From: Manduca sexta
Lineage: Eukaryota; Arthropoda; Insecta; Lepidoptera; Sphingidae
DNA length: 64,000 bases
Assembly (NCBI RefSeq): GCF_014839805.1
Contig: NC_051138.1
Span: forward strand, 4,152,983-4,216,982
Direction of reading: 5' to 3'
A program made the translations under genes and the position numbers. Positions 33,191 to 44,715 of the stretch are shown here, piece after piece. The notes under the pieces are model-generated. The model saw nothing but the letters and a program-made list of their open reading frames with translations. It had not been told where the DNA came from and searched no databases. Position 1 is the first letter of the stretch, and every line of letters begins with the position of its first letter.

Positions 33191-36100
33191 CTATTACGCG
33201 GATGGTGCACTCTGCAATAGGTCTCGCAGGTCTGTGTTGCCAGGTAACTTACTCGATCAAAATATCGATTTGATTGAAGTAAATAATCGATATAATAAAT
33301 ATGATTCATCGTACGAAATATCGATCTGGCAACCTCATCCCCAAGCCAGTATAGGGCGCTCATTTATTTGTAAATATTTAAACCTATAGGAGACTAAATG
33401 ACCTGATAAATATACTTAACACAACGGCATAGAAACACTGAAAGAACTAATTAAAGTTCTAAAATGAATAGAGAAACACACTGAGAGCGTCTACTACTAG
33501 CACAGTCCTTACTTAATTACACTAATAGTAATCGATTAACCAAACGCTTATTAAAATGGCAAAATTGTTAATACAAGTGCTGTATAATTATAGTATCGCG
33601 TTAAGTTACCATCTTTCAAGTCCACGTTGTATTGTGGGGTCAGTTTATGGTATCCAATATATCTAGCTTTATTTCTGTTTACATTAATAACATACATATT
33701 TTCAAATGCAATGAAAGTCAAATAGAAGCAAAAATCAATTTTAAATGTAGCCCCTGAACACTTATACGTATATATACTTATAAGTATACGCGATACTGTA
33801 ATGTAAAGAAACAATATTTTTAAACGCTTAAATTTCCCCGGATTTGTAGTAACTGCGTCGCTAACGCTTCCTTACAAATTAATACAAAGCTAAAACTGCT
33901 TGAGGCCTTGAGTGTATCGTCCAAATTTAATCACATGTAAATATAGTAATCATTTTGTATTTATTCGCTTTTTGACATCGTTTCGTTGTTACTAGTCTAT
34001 TGTAAATAAATTCCCATTAAAATTGTCTCACTTAATCGAGTTTTAGTGTCACTCGAAAATCGGTAAAGGATTGTTTTTATTCATATTTCGCACAAACATT
34101 GTAAATGGTGCTATCACATTGTGATCGTAATTTTAGGAGAAAGTGCCTTTCGTTATTGCTTAAAGTTTTGTGAATAAGCTTGGTAAGGGTATCGATATAT
34201 CGAGAAAGGACATTGTTAGAGACATCCCTATTTTGCTTAGCAATTGCAATATACGACGAAATAATGTTACTATTTGTAACATTTATAAAGAAAATAGTTT
34301 TTGCGCTATTAAAACAAGCAATGACAGAAACTATATTTAAAAAAATATTTTTATGAATAAATCTACCGTTATTTAGCAAAATAGGGATGGAGTTAGTGTC
34401 TTTAAGGATTCGCGCAGTTACACTGCAGTTATTAGATCACGCGTCACAAATTGTGATCACATATAATTCACATATAGGTTATACACATGTTAATTTTATT
34501 GTTACGAGTGCCATACGTACCCATTGTATAGTATTATATATTTTATTAGTGATATACGTTAGTTCGTACACTGCTGTTAATATACAATTAGCCCTTTAAT
34601 TGGGGTTGTTATTCGGCTTATAATTAACCGATCTTAATATGGCGGTTATGAATAACAAGAGATGTTCATGTGTGTAGAAGTATGTCCTTGATTTTTATAT
34701 CGACCAACTAAACAATAATATATCAGTGTTGTGTTCAATACATACAACTACATACATAAACAACTCTTATCGATAATATACGCCCTATTACAGTCGATTA
34801 CGGTGCAAGTGGAGAGCGCCTTAAAATCCCAACATAAATGTCGGATTGTTACCTGTTCAGTAGAATAGTGTCATCCTTGCCACTTAGTCCGTAAGTCGAC
34901 TTTTAAACGGGGACAAAAAAACATACATAAGCCGAACACCAAAGTTTACATTTCTTAGAAATGTAATGTAATGATCTGAGAGTCACATATTTATAACGAT
35001 CAATAAATAATTTTGAGCGTTTTGCGTGTAGCTTTACGTCTTAAAGTGGTGTGCACAAGACGTACAGTGACGTCACGGAAACGCATGCGAAACGAGATTG
35101 GCGAAAATCTCACTTGTATAAGATTTATATCGAACCAAGTTCTAGCGCTTACGATTTATGAGAAGTGTTTTATTAGGATAGGTGGTTTAATGTGCTTCCT
35201 GAATGCATACATATTAACATATTTAACGTATCGAGGCTATATTTACACTTAAAAGTTTCAAATAACGTGCATACACGATATTTTTCTAAGTGAAAAGACG
35301 ACTACGAGCATAGTTAACTATTTTTGTGTTGCGGTCTTGGAATCACTTGTGACGACACACTTTTAATGCACTTATTCAAGTGCAAGTGTTATCAAAGATG
35401 TTTTAAATCATGTTTCGTTTTGGTAAGAATTATTCGTACAAAAAATTTATTACATTAGATTTTGTTAATTAAAATAAAGTCGTGTGCTTTAAAATTACAG
35501 TAAAAATAATGCTTGTAACGCATATTAATGTAATAAAAATGTGTTATACATATTATCTGTAAGGCCGAACGCACATTACTTGTCTATGGTCGATTTCATA
35601 GTGGTACGAAAGTTGTAAACATACTAGGATTACGCCTGCAATAAAAAATAAAAATCTTTTAAGCTTATATTGAAGTGCGGGCAGCTAAGCTCATTTTAGT
35701 CACTCTTCATGATCAATCAAAGCCCAATATTTTTAGGCTTGCATTCAGCCTGATAAGGCGTGAAGTAAGCTAATATACTCAACAATGTTGTGAAGTACAA
35801 AATACAGTGTAGTTACTTGCATACGCTTCGTTATCAACCGATACTAGTAATAAGCACTATTAAGTGGATTAACGAAACGAATCGTATGAGTTTGGAGGAA
35901 TGATTTAATTTTGATGATCGATAAGAATTTGGATGTGTTTAACTTTTTGTTCATGAACTTTTATTAAAATTGCTATTATTTTGTAATATGCTCTAGTGTT
36001 GGGAGTTTTTTTTTTCTGAGGATATGTAAAAGGCGGGTCTACTGATTCCGATTCTTCTTTATAGTGCATGATCATAAAGTCAGTGGGGTTGTGACTGCAT

Positions 36101-36197
36101 TTCCGATTATTAAGAAGGAATTAAGGGGGGAAAGGATTTATATTCTTGTAAAATGTCATAAATAATATTGTTAATAAAAGTTTATGAATACGAAATT
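33191..36197. other. Ask1 3' UTR and downstream DNA
   Basis: AT-rich, with candidate AATAAA signals at 33294 and 34005. Several ATCGAT words occur just after the stop. Short frames only. The true 3' end cannot be set from sequence alone. Confidence 0.4.
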
Positions 36198-36362
36198 TTA
36201 GCGCCTATTTTAATGAACGATCCCAACCTATTTTTCGATCCGTCGTGAAAATAGACCAATCAGAATAAAGTATTTTACAAATGGATTATTTTGATCGGTT
36301 TATTCTCAAGATCGGGTAGAAGATCAACTTTGAGATCGTTTATTAAAATCGATGGTTAGGCA
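36198..36362. mobile_element. MITE with CCGTTTTCAATA ends, copy 4 of 4
   Basis: GCGCCTATTTTAATGAACGA and ATCCCAACC at the left; TTTGAGATCGTTTATTAAAA at the right; internal AGACCAATCAGAATAAAG matches the family's GATTGGTC segment reversed. Confidence 0.5.
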
Positions 36363-36705
36363 ACAAGTCTACTAACAATACGAGCGATAGGGAGGCTGTG
36401 TTTGAGACATACTCCATACACAAATGATTTGTTTCGTTAAAGGCTTCACACATCAAATTAACTCGACACTGATTCAATTCATTTTAATACAGCATCAACC
36501 ATTTGTGAACTTAGCGCCTTAGGCCGAAATGAACTCTATATACAGAACATAAAGTTCACATTTTAATGCTGTAAGTTGATTTAGCGCCGAGTTTTAAGGT
36601 GTGTGGAAGCCTTAATATTGCTATAACTATACCCTTGGGCTGATCATAGTATAGTAGGAGTCATAATATAGACTTATGTCAATGACAGCTATTGACTGTT
36701 TTCAG

Positions 36706-36891
36706 ATTGTACCTGTTTATTTAGAATCTTATCTTCAGAGAAATAAAGGCCATTATTGTAAATTTCAAACATTTTGTAAACTTACATTGAGGTACAAAGT
36801 TGATGAATTATGTAAGATGGCAGAATCATCTGGACTGGCTTGTTTTGTTGTAAACCAAAGTGCCTACACCGATGAGAAGATTACGGTCTAA
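36706..36891 (+). CDS. Orphan terminal exon of an unidentified gene
   Basis: A 61-codon frame follows a good acceptor (TTTTCAG at 36699-36705), ends at TAA plus an immediate TAG, and is followed by AATAAA at 36955-36960. An ATG at 36676 would extend it to 71 codons without splicing. The sequence (PVYLESYLQRNKGHY, VDELCKMAESSGLACFVV) does not look like repeat DNA. The pattern GL-C-hydrophobic loosely recalls the C-terminus of peptidyl-tRNA hydrolase 2 proteins, but that is too weak to name it. No upstream exon was found between Ask1 and here. It could be a separate small gene, a processed-gene fragment, or chance. Confidence 0.3.
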   Translation: MVPVYLESYLQRNKGHYCKFQTFCKLTLRYKVDELCKMAESSGLACFVVNQSAYTDEKITV

Positions 36892-37007
36892 TAGCAAACA
36901 AATGTTACTTTAGTAATCTGCCCACGTAACTTTAATGTATTTGAGTAGCTAATTAATAAATTAATAATTACAAATATGCGTTTTATTTTTCGAAGAAATT
37001 ATTATCA

Positions 37008-37200
37008 TCTATATATATAAAAATGAATTGCTGTTCGTTAGTCTCGCTAAAACTCGAGAACGGCTGAACGGATTTCTCTTATCTTGGTCTTGAATTATTC
37101 GTGGAGGTCTAGGGAAGGTTTAAAAGGTGAGAAATATTCGAATAATTGCCGGGAAAATCCTCAAAACAGCATTTTTCTATTTCCCATACAAACGTTTTCT
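37008..37200 (+). mobile_element. Helitron-like 5' end fragment
   Basis: A|TCTATATATATAAAAATGAA, then TTGCTGTTCGTTAGTCTCGC, CTCGAGAACGGCTGAACGGA: a recurrent lepidopteran Helitron 5' end. The 3' end is not identified. Confidence 0.6.
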
Positions 37201-37495
37201 AACTAATACGTAGAGTCAATTTGAGCTTTATTGCTATTGTATAAAGTTCACTGTTGTCTAAGCAATGTAGGTGTGTTCCTAACATCAAAGCAGTGTGCGT
37301 TGGAGCACAGAATATAATAATGTAATGTCGCGTTCTGAAACTCAACAAAAGTGATATCGCGGACCCGACTAAATTGAACAGTCACAAAATTTAATATATC
37401 ATTAGTTATTTGGTTGGCTTCACGATATTATTTCTTTTGTTTTACTTTAAAATGCATGTTTTCGTTATGGACAATTTTTGAGCTACTTTTGCATA

Positions 37496-37993
37496 TCTAT
37501 ACTTATAATAAATCTGTAGAGAGGTCAATTCTGTACATGAAATATATTTCCAAAATAACTGGGGGTGATTAGGGATCGATACTGATGCCAAAAATGCAAT
37601 TAGTAAATTTTTGTCTGTCTGTCTGTATAACCGTTATAGAAACAAAAACTACTCGACGGATTTTAACTTAACTTGGTACAATTATTTTTCATACTCCTGA
37701 GCTGGTTATAGTATACTTTTCATCACGCTACAATTAATAGGAGCACAGCAGTGATGGAAAATGTTGGGAAAACGGGAGAAGTTACTCCATTTTTTAAGCT
37801 TCCGTCATTTCGTGTGCAACCTTAATGGTTAAAAGTTCCTTCGATTTCACCAGGATTCCATCATCAGACCCTGACCGGACAATCGGACCACCTGCATACC
37901 ACCATAAATTAAAAAAACATCCCGACAAATTGAGCACCTTCTCCATTTTTGAAACCCGAAATCCACGCGGGCGAAGCTGCGGGCGGAAGCTAG
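37496..37993 (+). mobile_element. Non-autonomous Helitron-like element (498 bp)
   Basis: Deletion derivative of the element at 11764-12550: same A|TCTATACTTATAATAAATCT start and GCGGGCGGAAGCTAG|T end. The segment corresponding to about 12110-12410 of the longer copy is missing. Confidence 0.8.
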
Positions 37994-38499
37994 TCATTTA
38001 ATAATAATTTATCAATCAATCAATTGTTTTATATTTCGCAAAAATTATTATGGTTAAATATAATTATAGCCTAACTGAAACTGGTCAGAAAAACAAGAAA
38101 CCTTAAAAAGAGCCATTTTTGCTTTGACGTTTTGAAATGATCAACACGAGTAATCAGTTCCATATTTTATCACATGGCGAGGTTTTTCAATTTACTGGTC
38201 AGTCACCAAGATGCTTTAAGATACTGGTATTAAAGACGAGAGGAAGATGTTGGTTTCCAGAAATGTCACTCACCATTCAAAACGCAACAATAGGGCAAAT
38301 CACTTTAGTTCTGTGAGTTAATTAAATAAACTCGATAAACCGACCAAATCATTCCTCAAACAAATCTATATTTTTTTTACATGATCCACAGACATCTTAG
38401 TTATTAAGCCTCGATCGGTCCTTAAATTCGTTCACCTACTTAAGTATCTAAAAATGTAATTAAAATAAGTTTTGTTTAAAATATTACTATTTTGCGAAT

Positions 38500-38790
38500 T
38501 TTATCACTGGTTTTATATTATAATTTTCTCCCGACGCGACGTTTCGAAGGCTTCGCAGCCTTCATGTATCACGAGGCTGAGGGGCGGACTGAGGTGTTGG
38601 TTATGCGAAGTCAGATACAATATCTACCTATTTAAAATTATACAGTTTTTTATTTTTACTGTTGGTAGTCCTATCTACGCTGAATGAGCTCACAGTGACT
38701 TGAAATTATAAAAACCGCGAATAAATCCGCAAAATAGTTTTATTTTAATGTCTAACATTCGCGTAAACATATGAAATCATTACGTTTTGT
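38500..38790. mobile_element. Penelope-like termini in inverted arrangement
   Basis: Left part matches the reversed terminus of the 42.5-kb element (TCTCCCGACG, CGTTTCGAAGGCTTCGCAGC, TGAATGAGCTCACAGTG). It then switches to a short forward end: AAAAACCGCGAATAAATCCG, ATGTCTAACATTCGCGTAAA, CATATGAAATC. The coding part is absent. Confidence 0.7.
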
Positions 38791-38944
38791 TTATCTTCAT
38801 GAAAATCACTTAAAATTATCGAATACATTTATAATAAAGCTCAAGCGAACATGGTTTTTTCTTGTTTGAGGGCATTTGTGACATCGTGTGGGATTTGCAA
38901 AAAATTAACGGGCCGCGTGTTGAGTACCTATTACTTAAATACAG

Positions 38945-39180
38945 CGAACTTTGGTTACCTCGGTGGCGAAGTTGAGATAGAGATTTTTCTATCTCAAAAA
39001 ATACTGTCGCAGCTCGGAGTCAGACAGTTGGCGGTGTGATACCTCCGTGCCTCAGAAAGCACGTAAAGGTCCTGCGCCTGATCTCTCTCCGGTCATGTCG
39101 GATTGCCGTCTCACTGGACTCTGAGAGTACGATTGTGTATGGCGCACTACTGCATTAGGTTATCCTGTAATAGTAGATGT
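38945..39180 (+). mobile_element. SINE-like repeat of a third family
   Basis: CTCGGTGGCGAAGTTG resembles a tRNA A-box head. The body GCCTCAGAAAGCACGTAAAG, TCCTGCGCCTGATCTCTCTC and GTCATGTCGGATTGCCGTCT is a repeat I know from lepidopteran genomes. Single copy in this window. Confidence 0.5.
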
Positions 39181-41091
39181 AAGAGAGGAAAATAAATATA
39201 ATAGTTATCTCCTGTGTATTTGGCTGTATCGTATCTTTGTTGTCACCATGGCCGAACTTTGGATAGGAAGGAATCAATCAACTACAACGAAGCTCTAGTT
39301 CAGACTGGTTGACTATTTATAACGAGAAAGATAAGATATAGGTACAAAATATTAATTTATTTTAATTACAACACATTACGTTCATCGATAACTTAATTTA
39401 CATTTAGCAACGTACAATCTAAACACATATCTCCTTAAAATCCCTAGGGACTTAGAAGACGTAGCATTAATTCACCCAATGTTTGCGGGCTAGCGTCTAC
39501 TCTAATTTACATACAACGATGCGTACCCTTAATGGCATTTATATTAGTTTGTAATGTACCTTATGTTGACATGTTGACGGTAATGTAATCACGGATTAAT
39601 CTTCAGCTTTGGGTTATTTCGCAGATTACGTAATCCCAGTGTAATATAGAGAAGTTGATAGATACGAAAACCAAACCATACCTATCATAACAATGTATAA
39701 TTTTAATAATATTTTTTGTATAATAGGAACGTAACAATCATATCAGAAATAACGCGAATAAATTCTGAGATTAAACATAAATAAAAAAAATACCACAATA
39801 GCATTAGTCACGTATTAATGATTGCGACCGCAATCTGCCTACAGTTTTATTGGTAAAAGTTTACGCTAAAACACTGGGGTGGATGTCTACTCAATTACCG
39901 AAGCGTCTTAATTATATTAGAATATGGAGTCTTCGAATTTGAATTTCAATTCCGCTTTAAGCCCCCGTCTGACGAACGAAAGAACTGTTAATTTTATTAG
40001 ACTCGCTCGAAGGCTTTTTAATGTAAATCTGGACGGTGATCTCATTAAATTACTTTTTTACATTCATTTGTTTAGTTCCAATAAAAATAAGTAATTGCAT
40101 GTTCGCGTCCTATCTTCTTGTAGTTAGGAGCATTTTTGTATGGTAACAAAGTGGATTTGTTGCTGAGTTAATCGGATGATGCGGATATACAACTTCTATC
40201 GGTAACTCGCACATAGCTCCACTCCTATGGGCTGGTCACGTAGTCCAACTCTATCTTTGTGAAAACAATTTCCATAAATAACTCCAGCGTGAGGTTAGCG
40301 CAAAACACTTTATTAAGCATGTTGCAAAACCCTGTTTAAATCCCGGCAAACCTTGTTACTCTGTAAATGGAAAATTGGACCTCTCTATAGTCCAAGAACG
40401 GAGGTAGGTAAGTACTAGACCAAGAATGCAATAAACTATTATTTCTTATTTAGCATTCAAATAACTTAAATATTAAGAATACGGAATCGGTATTCCTTAA
40501 TTAAAAACACATAAATTACCGAAGGTCCCACCTATTTAGTGAACATGATAAAGCTTATACTTATATAATAGTATGTGTAAATAAATCCCCAGTGTTAAAG
40601 AACGAACAAGAGAAACTGCTATAAATTGTTATAATACCAATTTTGGCGAGTATCCATGCTTCACCTGAAATATTTTAAGCTTAGCGTGCGACAGTTGTAA
40701 TCCTATTTAGGTATCGCGTGGAAACTCCATACAAAGCAATCGTTTTATAGTTATTTCTCTTCAGAAATAAGTTCACGCTTAACCGACTCTGAAACCAGCT
40801 TAGGGAACAAACATTTATTTCCTTATTTTTATTTTCCTAGAACCTGTAATATATTGTGCTATTTAGACAGAAATAGAACTATTAACAATGACATCGTTAT
40901 CTAAATAATATAATATTGAATTTGTGAAATATGATTATGCAGGTCATTCTTAATCAAAGTTTTCAACATGACTATTGTTTATCTATTTTTCACAGCATAA
41001 TTTTATACACTCGTAGATATCTTGGTTGTAACAATGCGCTTTATATATTTAGTATGGACGACTATAGGATATTCAAGCGTTATATGTTATT
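39181..41091. other. Gene-free AT-rich stretch
   Basis: No coding or repeat feature recognised in about 1.9 kb. Confidence 0.35.
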
Positions 41092-41163
41092 ATCAGTAGT
41101 AGAGGAGGCCCGTGCCCAACAGTGGGACTGCATATAATACAGGGCTGATATTATTATATATTA
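41092..41163 (+). mobile_element. SINE family A, tail only
   Basis: AGTAGTAGAGGAGGCCCGTG, CCCAACAGTGGGACTGC, AATACAGGGCTGATATTATT. A Helitron starts immediately after it. Confidence 0.8.
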
Positions 41164-41356
41164 CTAGCTTTGCTCCGCTCGCGTGAAGAAGGTTTTACCG
41201 TGATAGATATGTTCTTGGAATAAAAAATAGCACTCGGTAATAATGTAACTTCCTATTAGGGAAAATATTTTCAAAATCGGTTTAGTAGTCCTTGAGATTA
41301 GCGCGTTCAAACAAACAAACTCCTCCGATAAATCGGAGGAGTAATATTAGCATAGA
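41164..41356 (-). mobile_element. Short Helitron-like element, reverse orientation
   Basis: Begins CTAGCTTTGCTCCGCTCGCG and ends AATATTAGCATAGA (reverse: TCTATGCTAATATT), the reversed CTAG and TC ends. A perfect 11-bp inverted repeat with a two-base loop occupies 41319-41342. Confidence 0.7.
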
Positions 41357-41924
41357 TAACCAACGGCAGTTTATTGCAACAATAAATTACACAATTCTTT
41401 ACTCGTCTCTATTTTTTTATGATTGTCTTGCATACAAATTAGTGATTTTAGACACTCGCTGAGTAGGTATATTATTATTAAGTATACGAAAAAAGTATTT
41501 CCGAGCATCAAAGGTAGATATTTACTTATAGGTACAATCTGGAGATGGCAGTCTTCATTCTACCAAATGATTGTGATAACTCAAAAGAACCATAATCCTT
41601 TCCAGTGCTGTTTTTTTTAGTAAAAATAGTGTCATGATTTGCCAATTTTTGCTAAACTCAGATACACACATTTTAAACCAGAGTAAAAAGTGCAAGTGGT
41701 GGCGTGAGTGGGAATCTATGTTGTTGCCACTATATTTCCACACTAGATGTCGCTGTATAAGTGGGAAATTTGCCTACATCGCGATGTCAATATTCTTCAG
41801 CGTTTAATGAGATTTGAATATGGAAAATGCCATGGGTGCAAGCATAATAACCATTTTATAGACAATAATCGAATAATCTAAATTTTTGAAAGTCCTGTTA
41901 AGGGACTACATTATATTTATACGC

Positions 41925-41990
41925 CAATCACCTCAAGGGGTGCTCTATCTCTGAACCTCCGCTTGACACTACTTTCTGGGACACTCTGTA
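41925..41990 (-). repeat. Interspersed repeat end shared with 63890-63955
   Basis: CTCAAGGGGTGCTCTATCTC, GCTTGACACTA and GGGACACTCTGTAAT are the reversed, diverged form of a segment at the right end of the window. Probably the end of a DNA transposon; superfamily unknown. Confidence 0.5.
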
Positions 41991-42748
41991 ATCTGTATAT
42001 TGTCTATATAATATGGTAGAGTATATAGTATAGTGGAGCGTACGATGTATGATGTATTAAATGAAAATAAATGTTCATTAAATAAATAGTCACAATTTTA
42101 TGTAAAAACATCGTAATACTTAATTTTATCATTATGATATATATATAGTTCCTGTTGTAATCATGTCTTCTATACATATTACTTGTACAAACACGGTGTT
42201 TCACATGTGTCAGGCGTCCCGTAACAGCTCTCTTTTTTTTTATTCAATTTTCTTATAGAATATTAGACTTCATAGGCGCTTCTTGCCTAAAAGTAACTAA
42301 CAGTTTTTACCCGACTATGGTAAAACAAGGAATGGCAATGATTTATCACCCTATGTTTGTATCCACTTTATGTTTCACCCTAGATTCCTTCCTACTGAAC
42401 TGATTTTGCCAAATGAGGTGTCTCTATCTATTCGTATTTTTTTCGTATTTATTCGTATTCGTATATAATAATATCAGCTCTTGAAATAAAAACTAAAAAC
42501 TATTTAAACGGATTTTATCGCGGTTTTTTATATTATTATTTTCTCCCGACGTTTCGAAGACTTTGCAGCCTTCATGGTCACGGGGGGGACTGAGGTGTTG
42601 TTCATCCGTAAAGTCAAAGTTACAATATCTACCTACATTTTTCAAATATACAACTTTTTAAAATTTTATCTGTTGACGGTCCGATCTACGCAGAATGAGC
42701 TCACAGTGTCTTGAGGTCTGGCAGCCGGTCTTTTGGGATCCGATTTAA

Positions 42749-43424
42749 TTAAATGTAGAACAGGATCCCAGGCTTGTGCAAGCTTCCAACCATCTTCCCT
42801 ATTGAAATTTGGGTGTTTTTAATTTCAATAGCCTCGCGAATCATCCTAGGCAGGAATCGGTGTTCTTTGGCAAGGATTTGTGGCTTGTCTAATCGCAAAT
42901 AATGATTGGAGCCTCCTTCAGAATGTTCAGCGACTGCAGACTTCGTAGAGCGTCGGTGTTTCAGGTCAGCTATATGTTCTTTTACGCGGGTCCCTATATT
43001 TCTTTTTGTTTGTCCTATATAAGAGAGGCCACAGTTGCAGTCTATCTTGTATACACCCGGTTCTTGCAGAGGTATATGGCACTTGACAGGTGGTAAAAAT
43101 TGACTAATCTTCTTAGGCGGCTTGAAATAGGTTTTTATTGAAGCACGCTTCAGGATGTAGCCAATCTTGTCGGTGACTCCTCTCACATATGGTAGTACAA
43201 CCGGAACACGTTCAACTGTGGCTGGTTTCACTCGGTCTCTGTGACGGCGGCGTGGAATTTGGAGCTTGTTGTCTCGCAGTACTTGCTTGACATGTTGTAG
43301 CTCAGCGGCCAGGTGTTTCTCGTCACAGATTCCTCGTGCTCTCTGAAACAATGATTTGCCCACGGTAGCTAACTGTTTTGGATGGTGGTGAGATTCACCG
43401 TTCAGATATTTATCAGTATGGGTC
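42749..43424 (-). pseudogene. PLE reverse-transcriptase end plus GIY-YIG endonuclease, minus-strand copy
   Basis: Reads from QTHTDKYLNGE at the palindrome centre through GKSLFQRARGICDEKHLAAE to a GIY-YIG nuclease: GVYKIDCNC, YIGQTKRN, RVKEHIADLKH and SAVAEH. The pairing of this RT tail with a C-terminal GIY-YIG domain is diagnostic of Penelope-like elements. The frame is open through the nuclease, but a small indel after IEIK scrambles the last 40 residues relative to the plus-strand copy. The catalytic RT core is missing, so it is not an autonomous element. Confidence 0.8.
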
Positions 43425-43442
43425 TACTACTTTGTAAGTACT

Positions 43443-44356
43443 TTGAAAGTATCTGCATTTTTAAATCACCTTAACTCCATCAATAATAAAATCCAATTCA
43501 CTATGGAGTTAGAACACAACAAATCTCTTGCTTTCTTGGATGTTTTAGTCATTCGTAATCCTGATCAGACCTTAAGTCATACTGTGTATCGGAAACAGAC
43601 CCATACTGATAAATATCTGAACGGTGAATCTCACCACCATCCAAAACAGTTAGCTACCGTGGGCAAATCATTGTTTCAGAGAGCACGAGGAATCTGTGAC
43701 GAGAAACACCTGGCCGCTGAGCTACAACATGTCAAGCAAGTACTGCGAGACAACAAGCTCCAAATTCCACGCCGCCGTCACAGAGACCGAGTGAAACCAG
43801 CCACAGTTGAACGTGTTCCGGTTGTACTACCATATGTGAGATGAGTCACCGACAAGATTGGCTACATCCTGAAGCGTGCTTCAATAAAAACCTATTACAA
43901 GCCGCCTAAGAAGATTAGTCAATTTTACCACCTGTCAAGTGCCATATACCTCTGCAAGAACCGGGTGTATACAAGATAGACTGCAACTGTGGCCTCTTTT
44001 ATATAGGACAAACAAAAAGAAATATAGGGACCCGCGTAAAAGAACATATAGCTGACGTGAAACACCGACGCTCTACGAAGTCTGCAGTCGCTGAACATTC
44101 TGAAGGAGGCTCCAATCATTATTTGCGATTAGACAAGCCACAAATCCTTGCCAAAGAACACCGATTCCTGCCTAGGATGATTCGCGAGGCTATTGAAATT
44201 AAAATACTACCAATTTTCAATAGGGAAGATGGTTGGAAGCTTGCACAAGCCTGGGATCCTGTTTTACATTTAATTAAATCGGATCCCAAAAGACCGGCTG
44301 CCAGACCTCAAGACACTGTGAGCTCATTCTGCGTAGATCGGACCGTCAACAGATAA
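43443..44356 (+). pseudogene. PLE reverse-transcriptase end plus GIY-YIG endonuclease, plus-strand copy
   Basis: Extends further upstream than its mirror image, with FLNHLNSINNKIQFTMELE and SLAFLDVLVIRNP, the C-terminal part of the PLE reverse transcriptase. It is interrupted by a TGA where the other copy has GGA (after LPYVR, about 43843) and by loss of one T in a T-run near 43923 that shifts the frame. The C-terminal segment (GWKLAQAWDPVLHLI) is intact here. Each copy is broken at a different place. No expression expected. Confidence 0.8.
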
Positions 44357-44570
44357 AATTTTAAAAAGTTGTATATTTGAAAAATGTAGGTAGATATTGT
44401 AACTTTGACTTTACGGATGAACAACACCTCAGTCCCCCCGTGACCATGAAGGCTGCAAAGTCTTCGAAACGTCGGGAGAAAATAATAATATAAAAAACCG
44501 CGATAAAATCCGTTTAAATAGTTTTTAGTTTTTATTTCAATGTCTAACATTCGCGTAAACATAAGAAATC

Positions 44571-44715
44571 AATATCAGCTCTGTATTGTGTACTGTTGTC
44601 TATTGGGCACGGGCCTCTACTACTGACAAGGATTAGGTCTTAGTCCACCACACTGGCCTAGTGCAGATTGGTAGACTTCACACACCCTCAAATTCCTATA
44701 GATTTTTCACTGTTT
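44571..44715 (-). mobile_element. SINE family A, split by the PLE insertion
   Basis: AATATCAGCTCTGTATTGTG, TATTGGGCACGGGCCTCTAC, TAGTCCACCACACTGGCCTA. The outer tip of its tail (TAATAATATCAGCTCT, 42466-42481) lies on the far side of the PLE. Its tRNA-like head is lost. Confidence 0.75.

Larger units (their letters stand above)
42482..44570. mobile_element. Palindromic Penelope-like (PLE) insertion with a 12-bp target duplication
   Basis: Two arms of about 942 bp in inverse orientation (42482-43425 and 43597-44539) around a roughly 171-bp spacer. Each arm encodes the 3' part of a PLE protein and the same non-coding terminus; the right side has an extra 31-base end (44540-44570). AATATCAGCTCT flanks both sides (42470-42481 and 44571-44582), and the flanks are two halves of one SINE, so the whole structure sits inside that SINE. 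Arms are nearly identical, differing by scattered substitutions and small indels, which suggests recent origin. Confidence 0.85.

Noticed and set aside
36706..36891. Naming the orphan exon as peptidyl-tRNA hydrolase 2
   Set aside because: Only a loose pattern match near the C-terminus; the conserved DAGRTQ-like motif and the GIGP ending are absent.
42749..44356. GIY-YIG frames considered as host genes or homing endonucleases
   Set aside because: The RT-tail motif next to the nuclease, the shared non-coding termini, the target duplication and the solo ends elsewhere identify a Penelope-like element.
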